Assembly: GCA_009602735.1 (NCBI GenBank)
Contig: WELA01002297.1
Span: 514,805-539,431 of the forward strand
DNA from: Mesotaenium endlicherianum
Lineage: Eukaryota > Streptophyta > Zygnematophyceae > Zygnematales > Mesotaeniaceae
Direction: 5' to 3'
Length of the DNA stretch: 24,627 nt
A model generated the notes under the pieces. That model did no database searches. It saw only the letters and a list, made by a program, of their open reading frames with translations, and had not been told where the DNA came from. The position numbers were made by a program, and so were the translations under genes. Shown piece by piece: positions 17,103-24,627 of this stretch. The first letter of the stretch is position 1. Every line of letters starts with the position of its first letter.

Positions 17103-17723
17103 TCAGCCTCTAGCTGATGGGCTGTGTACGCTGCCTAAGGCTAGCTCAGTGCAGTCTCCGCAGAACCAGTCTCCAGCTGGCACGCGGGCCAGCGGCGGAT
17201 CGAGGCAGCCGATGTGGAAGCCGAGGTTGCAGCTGTCGCAGAGCAGCATCTTGGCCTCCTGGCCAGTGCTGTGACAGATCTGGCACGCCCAGTCCTTGGG
17301 CCGCCGCGCGTCGCTAGGACAGACCTGCAAGTCAAGGTTAGGAAGGTGGCACGGCCCACAGTTCTTCGTGTGGTCCTTGTGAAGAGGGCCATCTGCGCCT
17401 ACCAGCTCCAGGACTCCTGACGCCAAGGCACGCTTGACGCGAAGGATGACCGGCGAGCTGCTGGTGTCGAGGGTGTTCTTCGTCTGGCGTCGCAGGTACA
17501 CGAAGTCACCTGCGGAAAACTGCAACACCCGCGGATGATAGGCTCCTCCACAAGTCATGGCGTACCTCAGCGTGTCGCGATGCTGTGCGATGCTGAGGTT
17601 ATCCATGGCCATGGGCATCAGGCGCCGAAAGAGCTGAGCACGCTGCCTGATAAGAGCACTCCATGTCTCGGGACTGTCCAAGTCCAAGACGTTCTCGGCC
17701 ACAGTCTTGGCTGCTGCTGGCAA
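17103..17723 (-). pseudogene. B2 integrase C-terminal part with PHD finger
   Basis: A 206-codon open frame after a one-base shift from the core. Residues 60-130 form the usual integrase tail (FSAGDFVYLRRQ, ILRVKRALASGVLELVG, CGPCHLPNL). Residues 147-191 are a canonical C4-H-C3 PHD finger (17151-17285): C147-x2-C150-x11-C162-x2-C165-x4-H170-x2-C173-x14-C188-x2-C191, with LLCDSCNLGFHIGCLDPPLA and GDWFCGDC, the consensus of chromatin PHD fingers that read histone H3 tails. All eight metal ligands are present. In known chromoviruses this place holds a chromodomain. By analogy it may steer integration to certain chromatin; that is an inference. Confidence 0.88.
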
Positions 17724-18415
17724 ATGGGCTGTCGGCCGAAGAGAAGGAAGTAGGGAGAGTGCGAAGCCAAGGAGGCCTGCTTACTGAACCTGTACCCCAT
17801 TGCTAGCCAAGGGAGGGCGTCGTCCCAGTGGGTACGGTCGTGGGCAAGGCAGTACTTCCGCAACCCTAGCTTGACGGTCTGCACCATGCGCTCGGCGAGG
17901 CCGTCAGCCTGAGGATGATCGCCGGAGGTGGTGCGGTGGTCAATCATAGAGCGCTCCAGCAGCTTCTAAAAGCTGCCCTGGAACTCCTTGCCCTGGTCGG
18001 TCAGCACCTCAGCGCAGCCGCCAAAACGGCTAAGGACCTGATTGAGGAAGGCCTGAGCGATCCCCTCACTGGCCTTGCTGGGCAGGGGCACGAGTTCGAT
18101 CCACTTGGACATGTGCTCAATCATCACCAAGACGTAGAGGTTGCCCTGGCGAGACTTGGGCAGCTCTCCAGCCAAGTCAAGCGACCACCTGTAGAACAGC
18201 CCCTGAATAGGAAGGGGGCTGAGGGCAACGATGCGCGCTGGGAAGCTCGAGTGCACACTGTCGCAGAGAGTGCAGCTGCTGACGACAGCGGCGACAACCT
18301 TAGTCATGCCGTGCCACCAGTACTCGGCCTGAAGAAGACTGAGGGTGCGCTTGACACCGAAGTGCCCGAAGGACTCATGCACTCGACGCACCTGCTGCCT
18401 GCGTATGGCAGGCTC
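17724..18415 (-). pseudogene. B2 integrase zinc-binding domain and DDE core, broken
   Basis: HHCC domain: VHESFGHFGVKRTL and SSCTLCDS (H432, H437, C467, C470 of the open frame starting at 19672). Core: YRWSLDLAGELP with the first Asp (499), VLTDQGKEFQGSF with the second Asp (559), then TAG at 17966-17968. The same frame continues KLLERSMIDHRTTSGDHPQA and GLAERMVQTVK, with the catalytic Glu. The stop fits CAG to TAG. The triad is complete apart from this stop. The frame is lost at about 17727, where the C-terminal frame takes over. Confidence 0.88.
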
Positions 18416-18772
18416 AGGGACCACCAGGACGGAGCCGTCTGCCATCACGCGCCGCACGCGCCCCTCCATGAAAATGAAGTCGGGGCTGCGCCTGAGGATG
18501 CGGTTGCGCTCGCGTGCGCTGACATCAGGTGCCAACTCCTTGGCCGTGACGTACTGCAGCACTGGGGCGTCGTCCCATACGTCCTCGGGACCGCGCTGCC
18601 AGCTGTCCTGATCCTCTGCCGCTGCCAGGGCCAATCGCCGTGTGGTGACGGTCACCATGTCCAGGCTAGTGAGCCTTGCGGGCCGCACATCGCCGTCCAC
18701 GGTAAAGGCTCGGAAGGCCGCCGCATGCCAGGCCACCGGCTCATCCTCATCGTGGCGGGCCACATTGAGATC

Positions 18773-20112
18773 CCTCGAGGAGGGCAGCGGGTTACGGCTG
18801 AGACCGTCAGCGTCCAGGTTGGTTGAGCCTGGGCGGTGGTGCACGTCAAAGGTGTACTCCTGCAAGATAAGCGCCCACCGTGCGTACTTGCCGGTCAAGC
18901 GCTCCGATGTCATGAGCCACTTAAGTGGCTGGTGGTCGGTGACTAGGCGGAAGTGCGTGCCGTAGAGATAGTGCCTGAAGTGCACGATCGCCCAGACTGC
19001 TGCCAGGCACTCCCCCTCGTAGGAGCCGTAGTTGCCTTCCGCGCGGTTGTTGCTGCAACTGGCGTAGGCCACCACATGCTCGAAGCCGTCATGCTCTTGC
19101 ACCAGCACAGCGCCCAGCCCTGCCTGCGACCAATTGGTGTGGAGGATGAAGGGCTTCGCATAGTCCGGACGCCAAAGCACAGGAGCGCTCACCAGCAGCT
19201 CCTTGAGCTTATCAAATGCCGCCTGCTGCTCTGGTCCCCACTCGTAGGCAACGCCCTTGCGGAGCAAGTCGTTGAGCGGCTTGGCTAGCTCGCTGAACCC
19301 TGGCACGAAGCGGCGGTAGTATTTGGCCATGCTGAGGAAGGCCCGCAGCTGCGAGAGATCTGTAGGAGGTGGGATGCCTGTGATGGCCGAGATCTTTGCC
19401 AGCTGGGGTGCCAAGCCGCTGGAGAAGAGCAGGTGGCCAAGGTACTCCACCTCGCGGGTCCCAAAAGTGCACTTGCCTGGATGGCACTTGAGCCCAGCGG
19501 CCTCCAAGCGGTCTAGGACAGTAGTGATGTGCGCCACGTGCTCCTCAAACGTTTGACTAAAGACGAGCACGTCATCGATGTAGCATCGGGCGAAGGATAG
19601 CCCAGCCAACTCCTTGTCCATCACCCTCTGAAAGGTAGCTGGCGCATTCTTCAACCCAAACGGCATCACCACCCACTCGTAGAGCCGCTGTGCTCCCCAG
19701 AACGCCGTCTTATGCTAGTCCTCCTCGGCGATGGGAATTTGGTTGAAGCCCTGACGCAGATCCAGCACTGAGAACCAAGTGCACGTGCCAATGTCGTCAA
19801 AGATCTCGTCAGGCGTCGGCATAGGATATCTGTCCTGCTCGGTGACCTCGTTCAGTCTACGATAGTCACCGCACATTCTTTTCTTGGACCAGTTGCCCGA
19901 GGCATCCTTCTTGGCTGGCATGACTGTGGGTGCGGCATAGCAAGAGGAGGACTCTCAAATGAGCCGGCTGTCCTCCAGCTTGCTTGTCTGCGCGTTGATC
20001 AAGTCATCCTCGAAGTGGCTGTAGCGATAACGCTTCAGAAAAATGGGCTCCTGCGACGTGAGAGTAATCCGCATGGGGTCATCCCTGTAGCGCCCTAGAT
20101 CGTGCATGCCGC
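18773..20112 (-). pseudogene. B2 reverse transcriptase and RNase H, broken
   Basis: RT begins near MHDLGRYRDDPMRI and KRYRYSHFEDD. A TGA at about 19952 follows SRLI; then PAKKDASGNWSKKRMCGDYR, LNEVTEQDRYPMP and FSVLDLRQGFNQIPI (first Asp), a TAG at about 19713, then VMPFGLKNAPATFQRVMDK and the catalytic YIDD (residues 31-34 of the frame starting at 19672). RNase H: FILHTNWSQAGLGAVL, in which the first catalytic Asp reads Asn, then YEGECLAAVWAI with the Glu and VTDHQPLKWL with the third acidic residue. Tether: DVHHRPGSTNLDADGLSRNP. Asp-to-Asn is one G-to-A change and would itself inactivate RNase H. Confidence 0.88.
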
Positions 20113-20684
20113 TGGCAAAGCTGGTGCTGCGCCTCCCGTCCAGCAGTGCCGTCAACTGTGCAGCCTGCGCCTTGGTGAGTGTCCCCCCTAGCTTCCATGC
20201 CGGTGGAGCTGGTGGCGTCGCCTGACCTGCAGCTGGAGTCTCTTGTCTTGCCGTTGGGGTAGACTGTGGTGCTGCAGGTGTCACCTGCCCTGCAGCGGTT
20301 GGCGCTCGGCCTGCCGCGGGTACCTGCACTGTGGCAGCTGCGGCCAGCTGCCTGGCACTGTCTGCCTGCGAGCAACCATCTGCCTGCGAGCGAGGAAAAA
20401 GAAAAAGTGACCGGGACTCTCTGGCTCGCTGTGAGGACTCCTCTCACCGCCGTCCCCCCCCCAGCAAACCAGATTCCTCCCTGCGCGGCGGTGGGGAGGG
20501 GGGGCGGGTTCGCGCTGGCGGTGCAGGCCTTGCGCGCTGAGGATGCCACGTCGTACCGGGCGGGGCTTGATTGTCATTGTCGGTGGAGTCATTGTCCATA
20601 TCATCGGCAAGCCGAGGCAGCTCGGGATGCCGGGCTGCGGCGTAGAGAGGCGCCAAGGCCTGCGTCTGCAGCAGGAATCCACGG
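20113..20684 (-). pseudogene. B2 Pro/Ala-rich linker between methyltransferase and RT
   Basis: A low-complexity region likely unstructured. After ANVL of the methyltransferase the frame must shift; the matching text LYAAARHPELPRLADDMDND corresponds to LY-KARHSELPRRLNE of B1. Nearer RT, at about 20190-20329, units of the kind (T/A)PAAGQ(V/A/E)TP recur about five times, followed by KLGGTLTKAQAAQLTALLDG. It could be a flexible spacer between two enzymes or a protease cleavage region. Confidence 0.65.
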
Positions 20685-21610
20685 GAGGACGTTGGCGTCG
20701 ATCGCCTGCCCCAAGAGGCGAATGCGGTTCACCTCAATGAGACCATCCACCTGTGTGAGATGCGGCGGGAAGCCCATGGCACGCTCCATCTCCGCAGGAC
20801 GCGGCCTGTCAAACATGCCAGTTTCCAGGTCGATGACCATCCCGCGCTGATCTCCAACGAAGGCGTCGCTGTCGTAACGGCTGACAAAAGTTGGCAGCGC
20901 GCGAGTGACGTCATGCAGGACCTCACACTGTGCCATGGGGGGATGTGGTAGTGCAGTCACGCGCTGGGCCAGACGAGGGGCATCGAGGATGGAGTCGACG
21001 GTGCGTGGGTGACGTGGATGAGAGGCGGCCAACGCCTCGAGAGTACCTGGCATTGCCAGGTTCGTGAAGTAGGCGCGGACGCGGTGCACGAAGGAACCAA
21101 TCTGGGCAGCGTCGATGACGGCCTCGCGGCCGACGTAGCAACTGCAAAGAGCGAAGTTGGCGCTAACATTGGGTCGACGATCGTGGCGCGCGGCCACGTT
21201 CTCCAGGACTCGAGTGTATGTGGCGGCTGTCGATCCTCAACAATGTTGAGGACGCGGAGCAAGTGCCAGAAGAGGGCCGTGCGGGGATTGCCGAGCGCCC
21301 TGCCACGCCCGGCTCTGGAGAAGCCCTGGCACTCCCAACCGGCGATGACGAGGTCTATGGACCCAAGTTGGGTGACATGCTCGACTGTGATGTCGCGGAT
21401 GTCCATGGGCCAGTCTGTCTGAGCGCGGTAGAATGCGTGCGCAAGAAGGAGGTCAGGGAATCGCTCGTGGCCCAACGCCATCTGCCGACGGGCCACTTGC
21501 TGGGCCTGAGGATCGAGATCGACGTAGACGTAGCGGCGTACCGGGATGCCGGCTTGTAAGGCCGCGAGCAACCCGGTGGCGATGTCGGCGAAGAGCTCGA
21601 CGAGGACGAT
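20685..21610 (-). pseudogene. B2 C5-cytosine DNA methyltransferase domain
   Basis: About 308 codons, one frameshift. Motif I: GGIVLVELFADIATGLLAAL (21550-21610), the SAM-binding loop. Motif II: RRYVYVDLDPQAQQVARRQM. Motif III-like: DIRDI. Motif IV: DLVIAGWECQGFSRAGRG, with catalytic Cys at about 21329-21334 and the usual Pro before it replaced by Glu. PRTALFWHLLRVL follows. A frameshift lies near 21220; motif VI reads VLENVAARHD (ENV). Motif VIII: AVIDAAQIGSFVHRVRAYF, with the R-x-R pair. A variable stretch comes next, then MERAMGFPPHLTQVDG and motif X-like RIRLLGQAIDANVL, ending at 20685. Between motifs VIII and X lies only about 90 residues, a short target-recognition region, as in DNMT3/DRM-like or small enzymes. 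Motif VIII reminds me of DNMT3; the exact subfamily needs a tree. Confidence 0.88.
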
Positions 21611-22336
21611 GCCGCCGGGCCGCTCGTCTAGAGCGTCTGCGCAGATAGGAGTCGGAAGTGGGCGACACCCCATTGCAGGGGTGCCGGGCTGAGCGGGCGG
21701 CGGGAAGGTATGCTCGGCGCTGTGCTGATGTGGCGCCATGCGGAGGGCGGCCACAGCACGGTCTGCATAGTCACGCATAAGGCTGGGGATGCGGTCAGTG
21801 AGCGGCTGCGGACGCTCCTCCCGTGCGTGGTCCTGGTAGGTGCGCCACCGCAGGCGCGCATCCTGCAGGGCTGTCGGAGAGACAGCGCGGGCTTGACGTC
21901 GGGCCGAGGCCACGCACAGCTGCTGCCACCTGTCGCGCTGGGCGCGGTCAGTCTGGTGCGAGGCCACGTGGGCCAGCTGGTTGAGAACGGGACGTGGAGT
22001 CAAGTAGGGGTGCGGGCCGAAGTAGGCTCGCTGGCGTGCGCGCATGTCTGCAGAGGGGACTGTGCAGACGGAGCGCTCGGAGCTGTCGACCTCCTGCGGG
22101 GACCAAACTAACCAGCGAGGGGCCAGCTGGACTCGCGGCCGGGGCTGCCCTCGTGGGACGGGCGCGTCTCGGGGCTGCCGGAGACTAGACATGAGCCGTG
22201 TGCGTGCGGCGGCCGTGAATGGGTGACGACTGGGCGGCCTGCTGTCGGTGCGGGCCACCTTGGGAGGAGGTGACCCGGAGGGACCGTCGCCAGCGATGTG
22301 GCTGCTGGCGCGCGGAGCGGTAGGGGCCAGCATCAC
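21611..22336 (-). pseudogene. B2 methyltransferase N-terminal extension
   Basis: The frame that carries motifs I-IV is open from 22336, about 242 residues upstream of motif I. Residues 1-100 are Pro/Arg/Ser-rich and look disordered. Residues 100-200 are rich in Arg/Gln/Ala and probably helical (RQRAYFGPHPYLTPRPVLNQ, RDRWQQLCVASARRQARAV, LRWRTYQDHAREERPQ). It then reads LRMAPHQHS and GCRPLPTP before motif I. B1 keeps RWQQYQAHARAAQP, LRMAPHQHS and VGCRLLPTP, so the part next to the enzyme is conserved. I recognise no domain. Confidence 0.6.
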
Positions 22337-22389
22337 GAAATGCGCCTCGGAAGAAGACTAAGCGTCGGCGCCAGCTGAGAGGGACCGGA

Positions 22390-22594
22390 AGGGCGGAGTG
22401 CGGCGTCGGTCTCAAGTGTCGTTGTACGACGGCGTGTCCCCGCGGACCCGCGTGTCGTCGTAAGGAGGTGTGCGGTCCCTCTCGTCGTAGGGCGGCGTGA
22501 TGGAGCGGGCTCGCGTCTCGCGGAGGGGAGTCACCTTTTGCGTCTCGCAAAGGGGTGTGAGCTATTGGGAGCGGCTCGTCTCGCGGAGAGGAGT
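22390..22594 (-). repeat. TP-rich peptide repeat (about seven units) upstream of the methyltransferase
   Basis: In the frame continuing from 23158 the units start TPLRET, TPLCET, TPLRET, TPPYDE, TPPYDD, TPSYND and TPPFRS, 9-12 residues apart. Two stops (near 22562 and 22408) fall inside. At DNA level the TCTCGCGGAGRGGAGT-like core is visible. Thr-Pro sites in a disordered repeat resemble phosphorylation-rich tails; function unknown. Confidence 0.65.
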
Positions 22595-23158
22595 GGTCGC
22601 TCGAGCGGGTCCGATGGTCGGCCAAGTGCGATGTGCGTAGGTCAGATGGGCGCAGATAGACGGGGTCGTGCGGATTGGCTCGCGGACGCTGAGCCTGGGC
22701 GCTAGCTGCTGTATGGAGTGTGTGCCAGCGCTAGAGGAGGCCGCGGCAGCCCGGCTCGTCGCAAACAAATGCGCGATGCTGCGACACTCGTGGCTCGTCG
22801 AGCAGTCGAGTGACATTGGTCGGCTGGGTCCAGCGGCATCGGTACGAGCCCTGCTGGGCCAGTCGTGAGTCATGGGCTGGCTGGGTGCGCTGAAGCCGGG
22901 CGGACCAGTAGGTGCGCGTTGCCTGCGTGCTATAGGCGCAGCTGGCGGGGGCTCCTCTGGTGGCGCCGCGCTGAGCGCCTCGACGGATGTCTCTGGCAGT
23001 TGCTCCCACTGTGTCTCCTCCTCACTCTTGAGGGACTGGTCGTCGGATCTGCCAGGATAAGGTGCCTGCCGCATGGCCTCGTCCTCGGATGCCGTGGTGC
23101 GAGGCCAGGTCTCGCCGGACTGATGCAAGGCGTCATGAGGGGGCGGCTGAGATTCCAT
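22595..23158 (-). pseudogene. B2 disordered region after protease
   Basis: In frame with the protease ORF after one TAG. Starts MESQPPPHDALHQSGETWPR, then EDEAMRQAPYPG, an acidic run (LKSEEETQWEQLPE), PTGPPGFSAPSQP, and a Ser/Ala-rich end. EDEAMRQAPY and PTGPPGF have counterparts in B1. No known domain; probably unstructured. A candidate for an RNA-binding or partner-binding tail, but nothing shows this directly. Confidence 0.6.
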
Positions 23159-23164
23159 ACTGTA

Positions 23165-24316
23165 CTAAATGGCCACACCAACAGGCACGTCGTGGCGAAC
23201 GCGGATTTTGGTCCTTGCGGACGGCTCGCCGCGAGAGGCCAAGACCCCTTGATGAGCCGTAGGCGCTGCGGCCGCATTTCGAGCAAGGGCGGCGGCAGCG
23301 ATGGCTGTGCTAGCCGTGGCGAGGGCCTCAGTGGCATCGTCCGCCATCTGCCGCATCATCGCGCTGTGGGCAGTGCAGATGCGGATCTGCTCCCTGGCCT
23401 GGGCTGCCAGGACATCCGCCTGCTGCTGCGGCGTGAGGTGGAGCTCGGCACTAGGTAGGTCCGGTTCCTCGTCTTGTGGCTCGAGCAAGTCCACCCCCAC
23501 AGAGATCTCCTCGTCCTTGGGCCCGTCCTTATTGGTCTTGACCACTAGCCGGCCATCGTTCAGCCCCATGAAGCCATAAAGAGCGGACACTGCTGGGCGG
23601 CGATCGACAATGTCAAGGGGCAAGGATGCGGTGCGCGTCCCCCCTATCCTCCAGTCGGGACAATGGAAGACGCGCTCTGCCCAGTTGTCGACCGCGGCGC
23701 CAATGGGAAAGAGTACGTCCTGCCCTAGGAGCACATCGAAGGACTTGGAAGGAGTGACGAGTGCGTGCCGGTGGATGGTTGTCTCGTCTGCCGTGCCTGG
23801 GCGCAGAGTGAACAGTAGCGCCAACCTTGTGCAGCCGGCGACGGTCTCGGACGTGTCGGCGGCGGTGTTAATGCGCGTCGGAGAGTCCTCCAAGTCGGCG
23901 GAAGAGAGTCCCAGCTGCCGGAAGTAGCGGAGGCTGATGAGAACCGGCTGCGCGCTTGTGTCGAACATGATGCGCTGCGGCGCCTGGGTGTTGACGAGCA
24001 CGATCCTCTGCGAATTATCCAGAAACGCGGCTTTAGGAGTGTTGATCATCCTGCGCTCCTGCGCAGGGCGCGCGGGCGCGGATCGCACCGCGGTGGCGGC
24101 ATCGATGGTCGGCCTCGTGGCTGCGGTGCGTAGCGTGGCTCTGCGCGACTGGAGCATCCGCTGAGCGGCCTGCCTCGTTGCCTCCATGGAGACGCCGAAC
24201 TCTGCGAAGGAGACCGTCGGCATGCGGTGCAGTGCGAGAGAGATGACCTCCGCGCTGAGCTGCACCGTCGTCATAGGTGAAGCGAGCGCATGTGGCGTCA
24301 GCTTTGTTGAGGTCAT
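23165..24316 (-). CDS. B2 aspartic protease ORF (possibly with Gag-like ends)
   Basis: A 383-codon open frame. Residues 105-225 are a retropepsin: RIMFDTSAQPVLIS holds the active-site loop with D119-T120-S121-A122 (usually D-T/S-G-A; the Gly reads Ser), and FDVLLGQDVLFPIG (193-206) is the second signature, followed by the WAERVFHCPDWRIG strand. Residues 1-100 are Arg/Ala-rich with no match. Residues 240-383 contain LTPQQQADVLAAQAREQIRI and an Ala-rich helix. The end VPVGVAI is followed by TAG; B1 has CAA there, so the ORF formerly continued into the downstream region. The frame is open up to a stop near 24411, so the start at 24316 is only the first ATG. No separate gag with zinc knuckle lies in the window. 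Confidence 0.75.
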   Translation of the reverse strand: MTSTKLTPHALASPMTTVQLSAEVISLALHRMPTVSFAEFGVSMEATRQAAQRMLQSRRATLRTAATRPTIDAATAVRSAPARPAQERRMINTPKAAFLDNSQRIVLVNTQAPQRIMFDTSAQPVLISLRYFRQLGLSSADLEDSPTRINTAADTSETVAGCTRLALLFTLRPGTADETTIHRHALVTPSKSFDVLLGQDVLFPIGAAVDNWAERVFHCPDWRIGGTRTASLPLDIVDRRPAVSALYGFMGLNDGRLVVKTNKDGPKDEEISVGVDLLEPQDEEPDLPSAELHLTPQQQADVLAAQAREQIRICTAHSAMMRQMADDATEALATASTAIAAAALARNAAAAPTAHQGVLASRGEPSARTKIRVRHDVPVGVAI

Positions 24317-24627
24317 GGAGGGCTCTAGGATGCGGAAGGAACGGGGCAGCCGCGGTGCCTCCTCCGTCCGGCGTCCCTGGTCTGGCCCGGCGCGCTTCTG
24401 CGGAACAACGGGCTAACCGGCCGGTGCTACGAGCGTGTTCTCACGGCTCGCGCGCCCGACTGCGGAGCGGCTGCCGAGTGGCTGTGCGTGTGCGCAGCAG
24501 GCCAAAAAGGCCGCTGCTGGCGCAGCCGGCAAACCTGCCGCGCATTCTGCCGCGGGGCCTGTTGCAGCGCCGTGCGCGCAGCTTGCCGCGAGGCCTGCCG
24601 CGGGGCCCGTTGCGAGATCTGCCGCCG
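24317..24627 (-). other. GC-rich repetitive leader upstream of the B2 protease ORF
   Basis: The in-frame extension of the protease ORF runs to a stop near 24411 (PRLPRSFRILEPS just before the ATG). Right of about 24490, minus-strand text of the type (A)RQA(P/S/A)RQ recurs in one frame. At DNA level two 25-bp segments around CTGCCGCGGGGCC (24545 and 24592) match at about 21 positions. This could be the end of a gag or a leader; the element continues beyond the window. Confidence 0.4.

Larger units (their letters stand above)
17089..24627 (-). mobile_element. B2: gypsy element coding for a DNA methyltransferase and an integrase with PHD finger
   Basis: Read on the minus strand from the right end: repeat-rich leader (to 24317), protease ORF, disordered region, C5 methyltransferase, Pro/Ala linker, RT, RNase H, integrase, PHD finger, stop, G9 tract. 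The order PR-(MTase)-RT-RH-IN is Ty3/gypsy with an insertion between protease and RT. It is GC-rich and CpG-dense throughout. Breaks: stops near 23165, 22562, 22408, 22355, 19952, 19713 and 17966, and frameshifts near 21220, 20680 and 17727. The 5' LTR is outside the window. The best-preserved copy here, but not functional. Confidence 0.88.

Noticed and set aside
17915..18826. 303-codon plus-strand open frame
   Set aside because: It is the exact antisense of the integrase and tether of B2, which has clear motifs. Long antisense frames are common in GC-rich coding sequence.
20266..20850. 194-codon plus-strand open frame, with others at 22865-23458 and 5648-6286
   Set aside because: Antisense shadows of the B linker, protease-side region and methyltransferase. 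No motifs.
1..24627. tRNA, rRNA or other RNA genes
   Set aside because: No cloverleaf-like A- and B-box pair or rRNA-like stretch was found by eye; the only tRNA-related sequence is the primer-binding site of A.

Overview
The window is eukaryotic and almost entirely made of decayed Ty3/gypsy LTR retrotransposons, all coding on the minus strand. I see no bacterial gene organisation, no RNA gene and no clearly intact host gene. Plant-type chromodomain elements, a primer-binding site fitting plant initiator-Met tRNA, and a gypsy family carrying a cytosine-5 DNA methyltransferase (a combination I recall being reported in charophyte algae, in Klebsormidium) suggest a streptophyte, perhaps a charophyte alga. 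The species assignment is an inference and weak.

Layout, left to right. 1-1140: AT-rich unique sequence, with at most the last exon of a host gene near 215-331. 1160-5075: element A, a broken chromovirus-like pol (PR, RT, RNase H, IN) with an identifiable 700-bp 5' LTR and a primer-binding site, but no gag. 5077-8619: B1, a GC-rich fragment of the methyltransferase-bearing family, cut at both ends. 8620-9702: D, a broken gag-like gene. 10092-10484: E, the end of an integrase plus chromodomain, same family as A. 10485-16016: element C, a nearly complete chromovirus (3' LTR, chromodomain, IN, RNase H, RT, PR, gag) apparently inserted into E. 16017-17088: a non-coding block bounded by two ~137-bp direct repeats. 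17089-24627 (running off the right end): B2, the best copy of the methyltransferase family, apparently inserted into the gag of C.

The notable system is family B. Reading B2 in its coding direction gives: repeat-rich leader, aspartic protease, long disordered region with a TP-rich decapeptide-like repeat, a C5-cytosine DNA methyltransferase domain (motifs I, IV, VI, VIII, X all recognisable), a Pro/Ala-rich linker, RT, RNase H, integrase, and a C-terminal PHD finger where chromoviruses have a chromodomain. The element would thus carry both a writer of DNA methylation and a likely reader of histone tails. B1 carries the same methyltransferase at the same place, so the fusion is a family trait. 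Both copies are now broken by stops and frameshifts. Several stops fit C-to-T changes of CAG, CAA or CGA codons, as expected from deamination of methylated cytosine.
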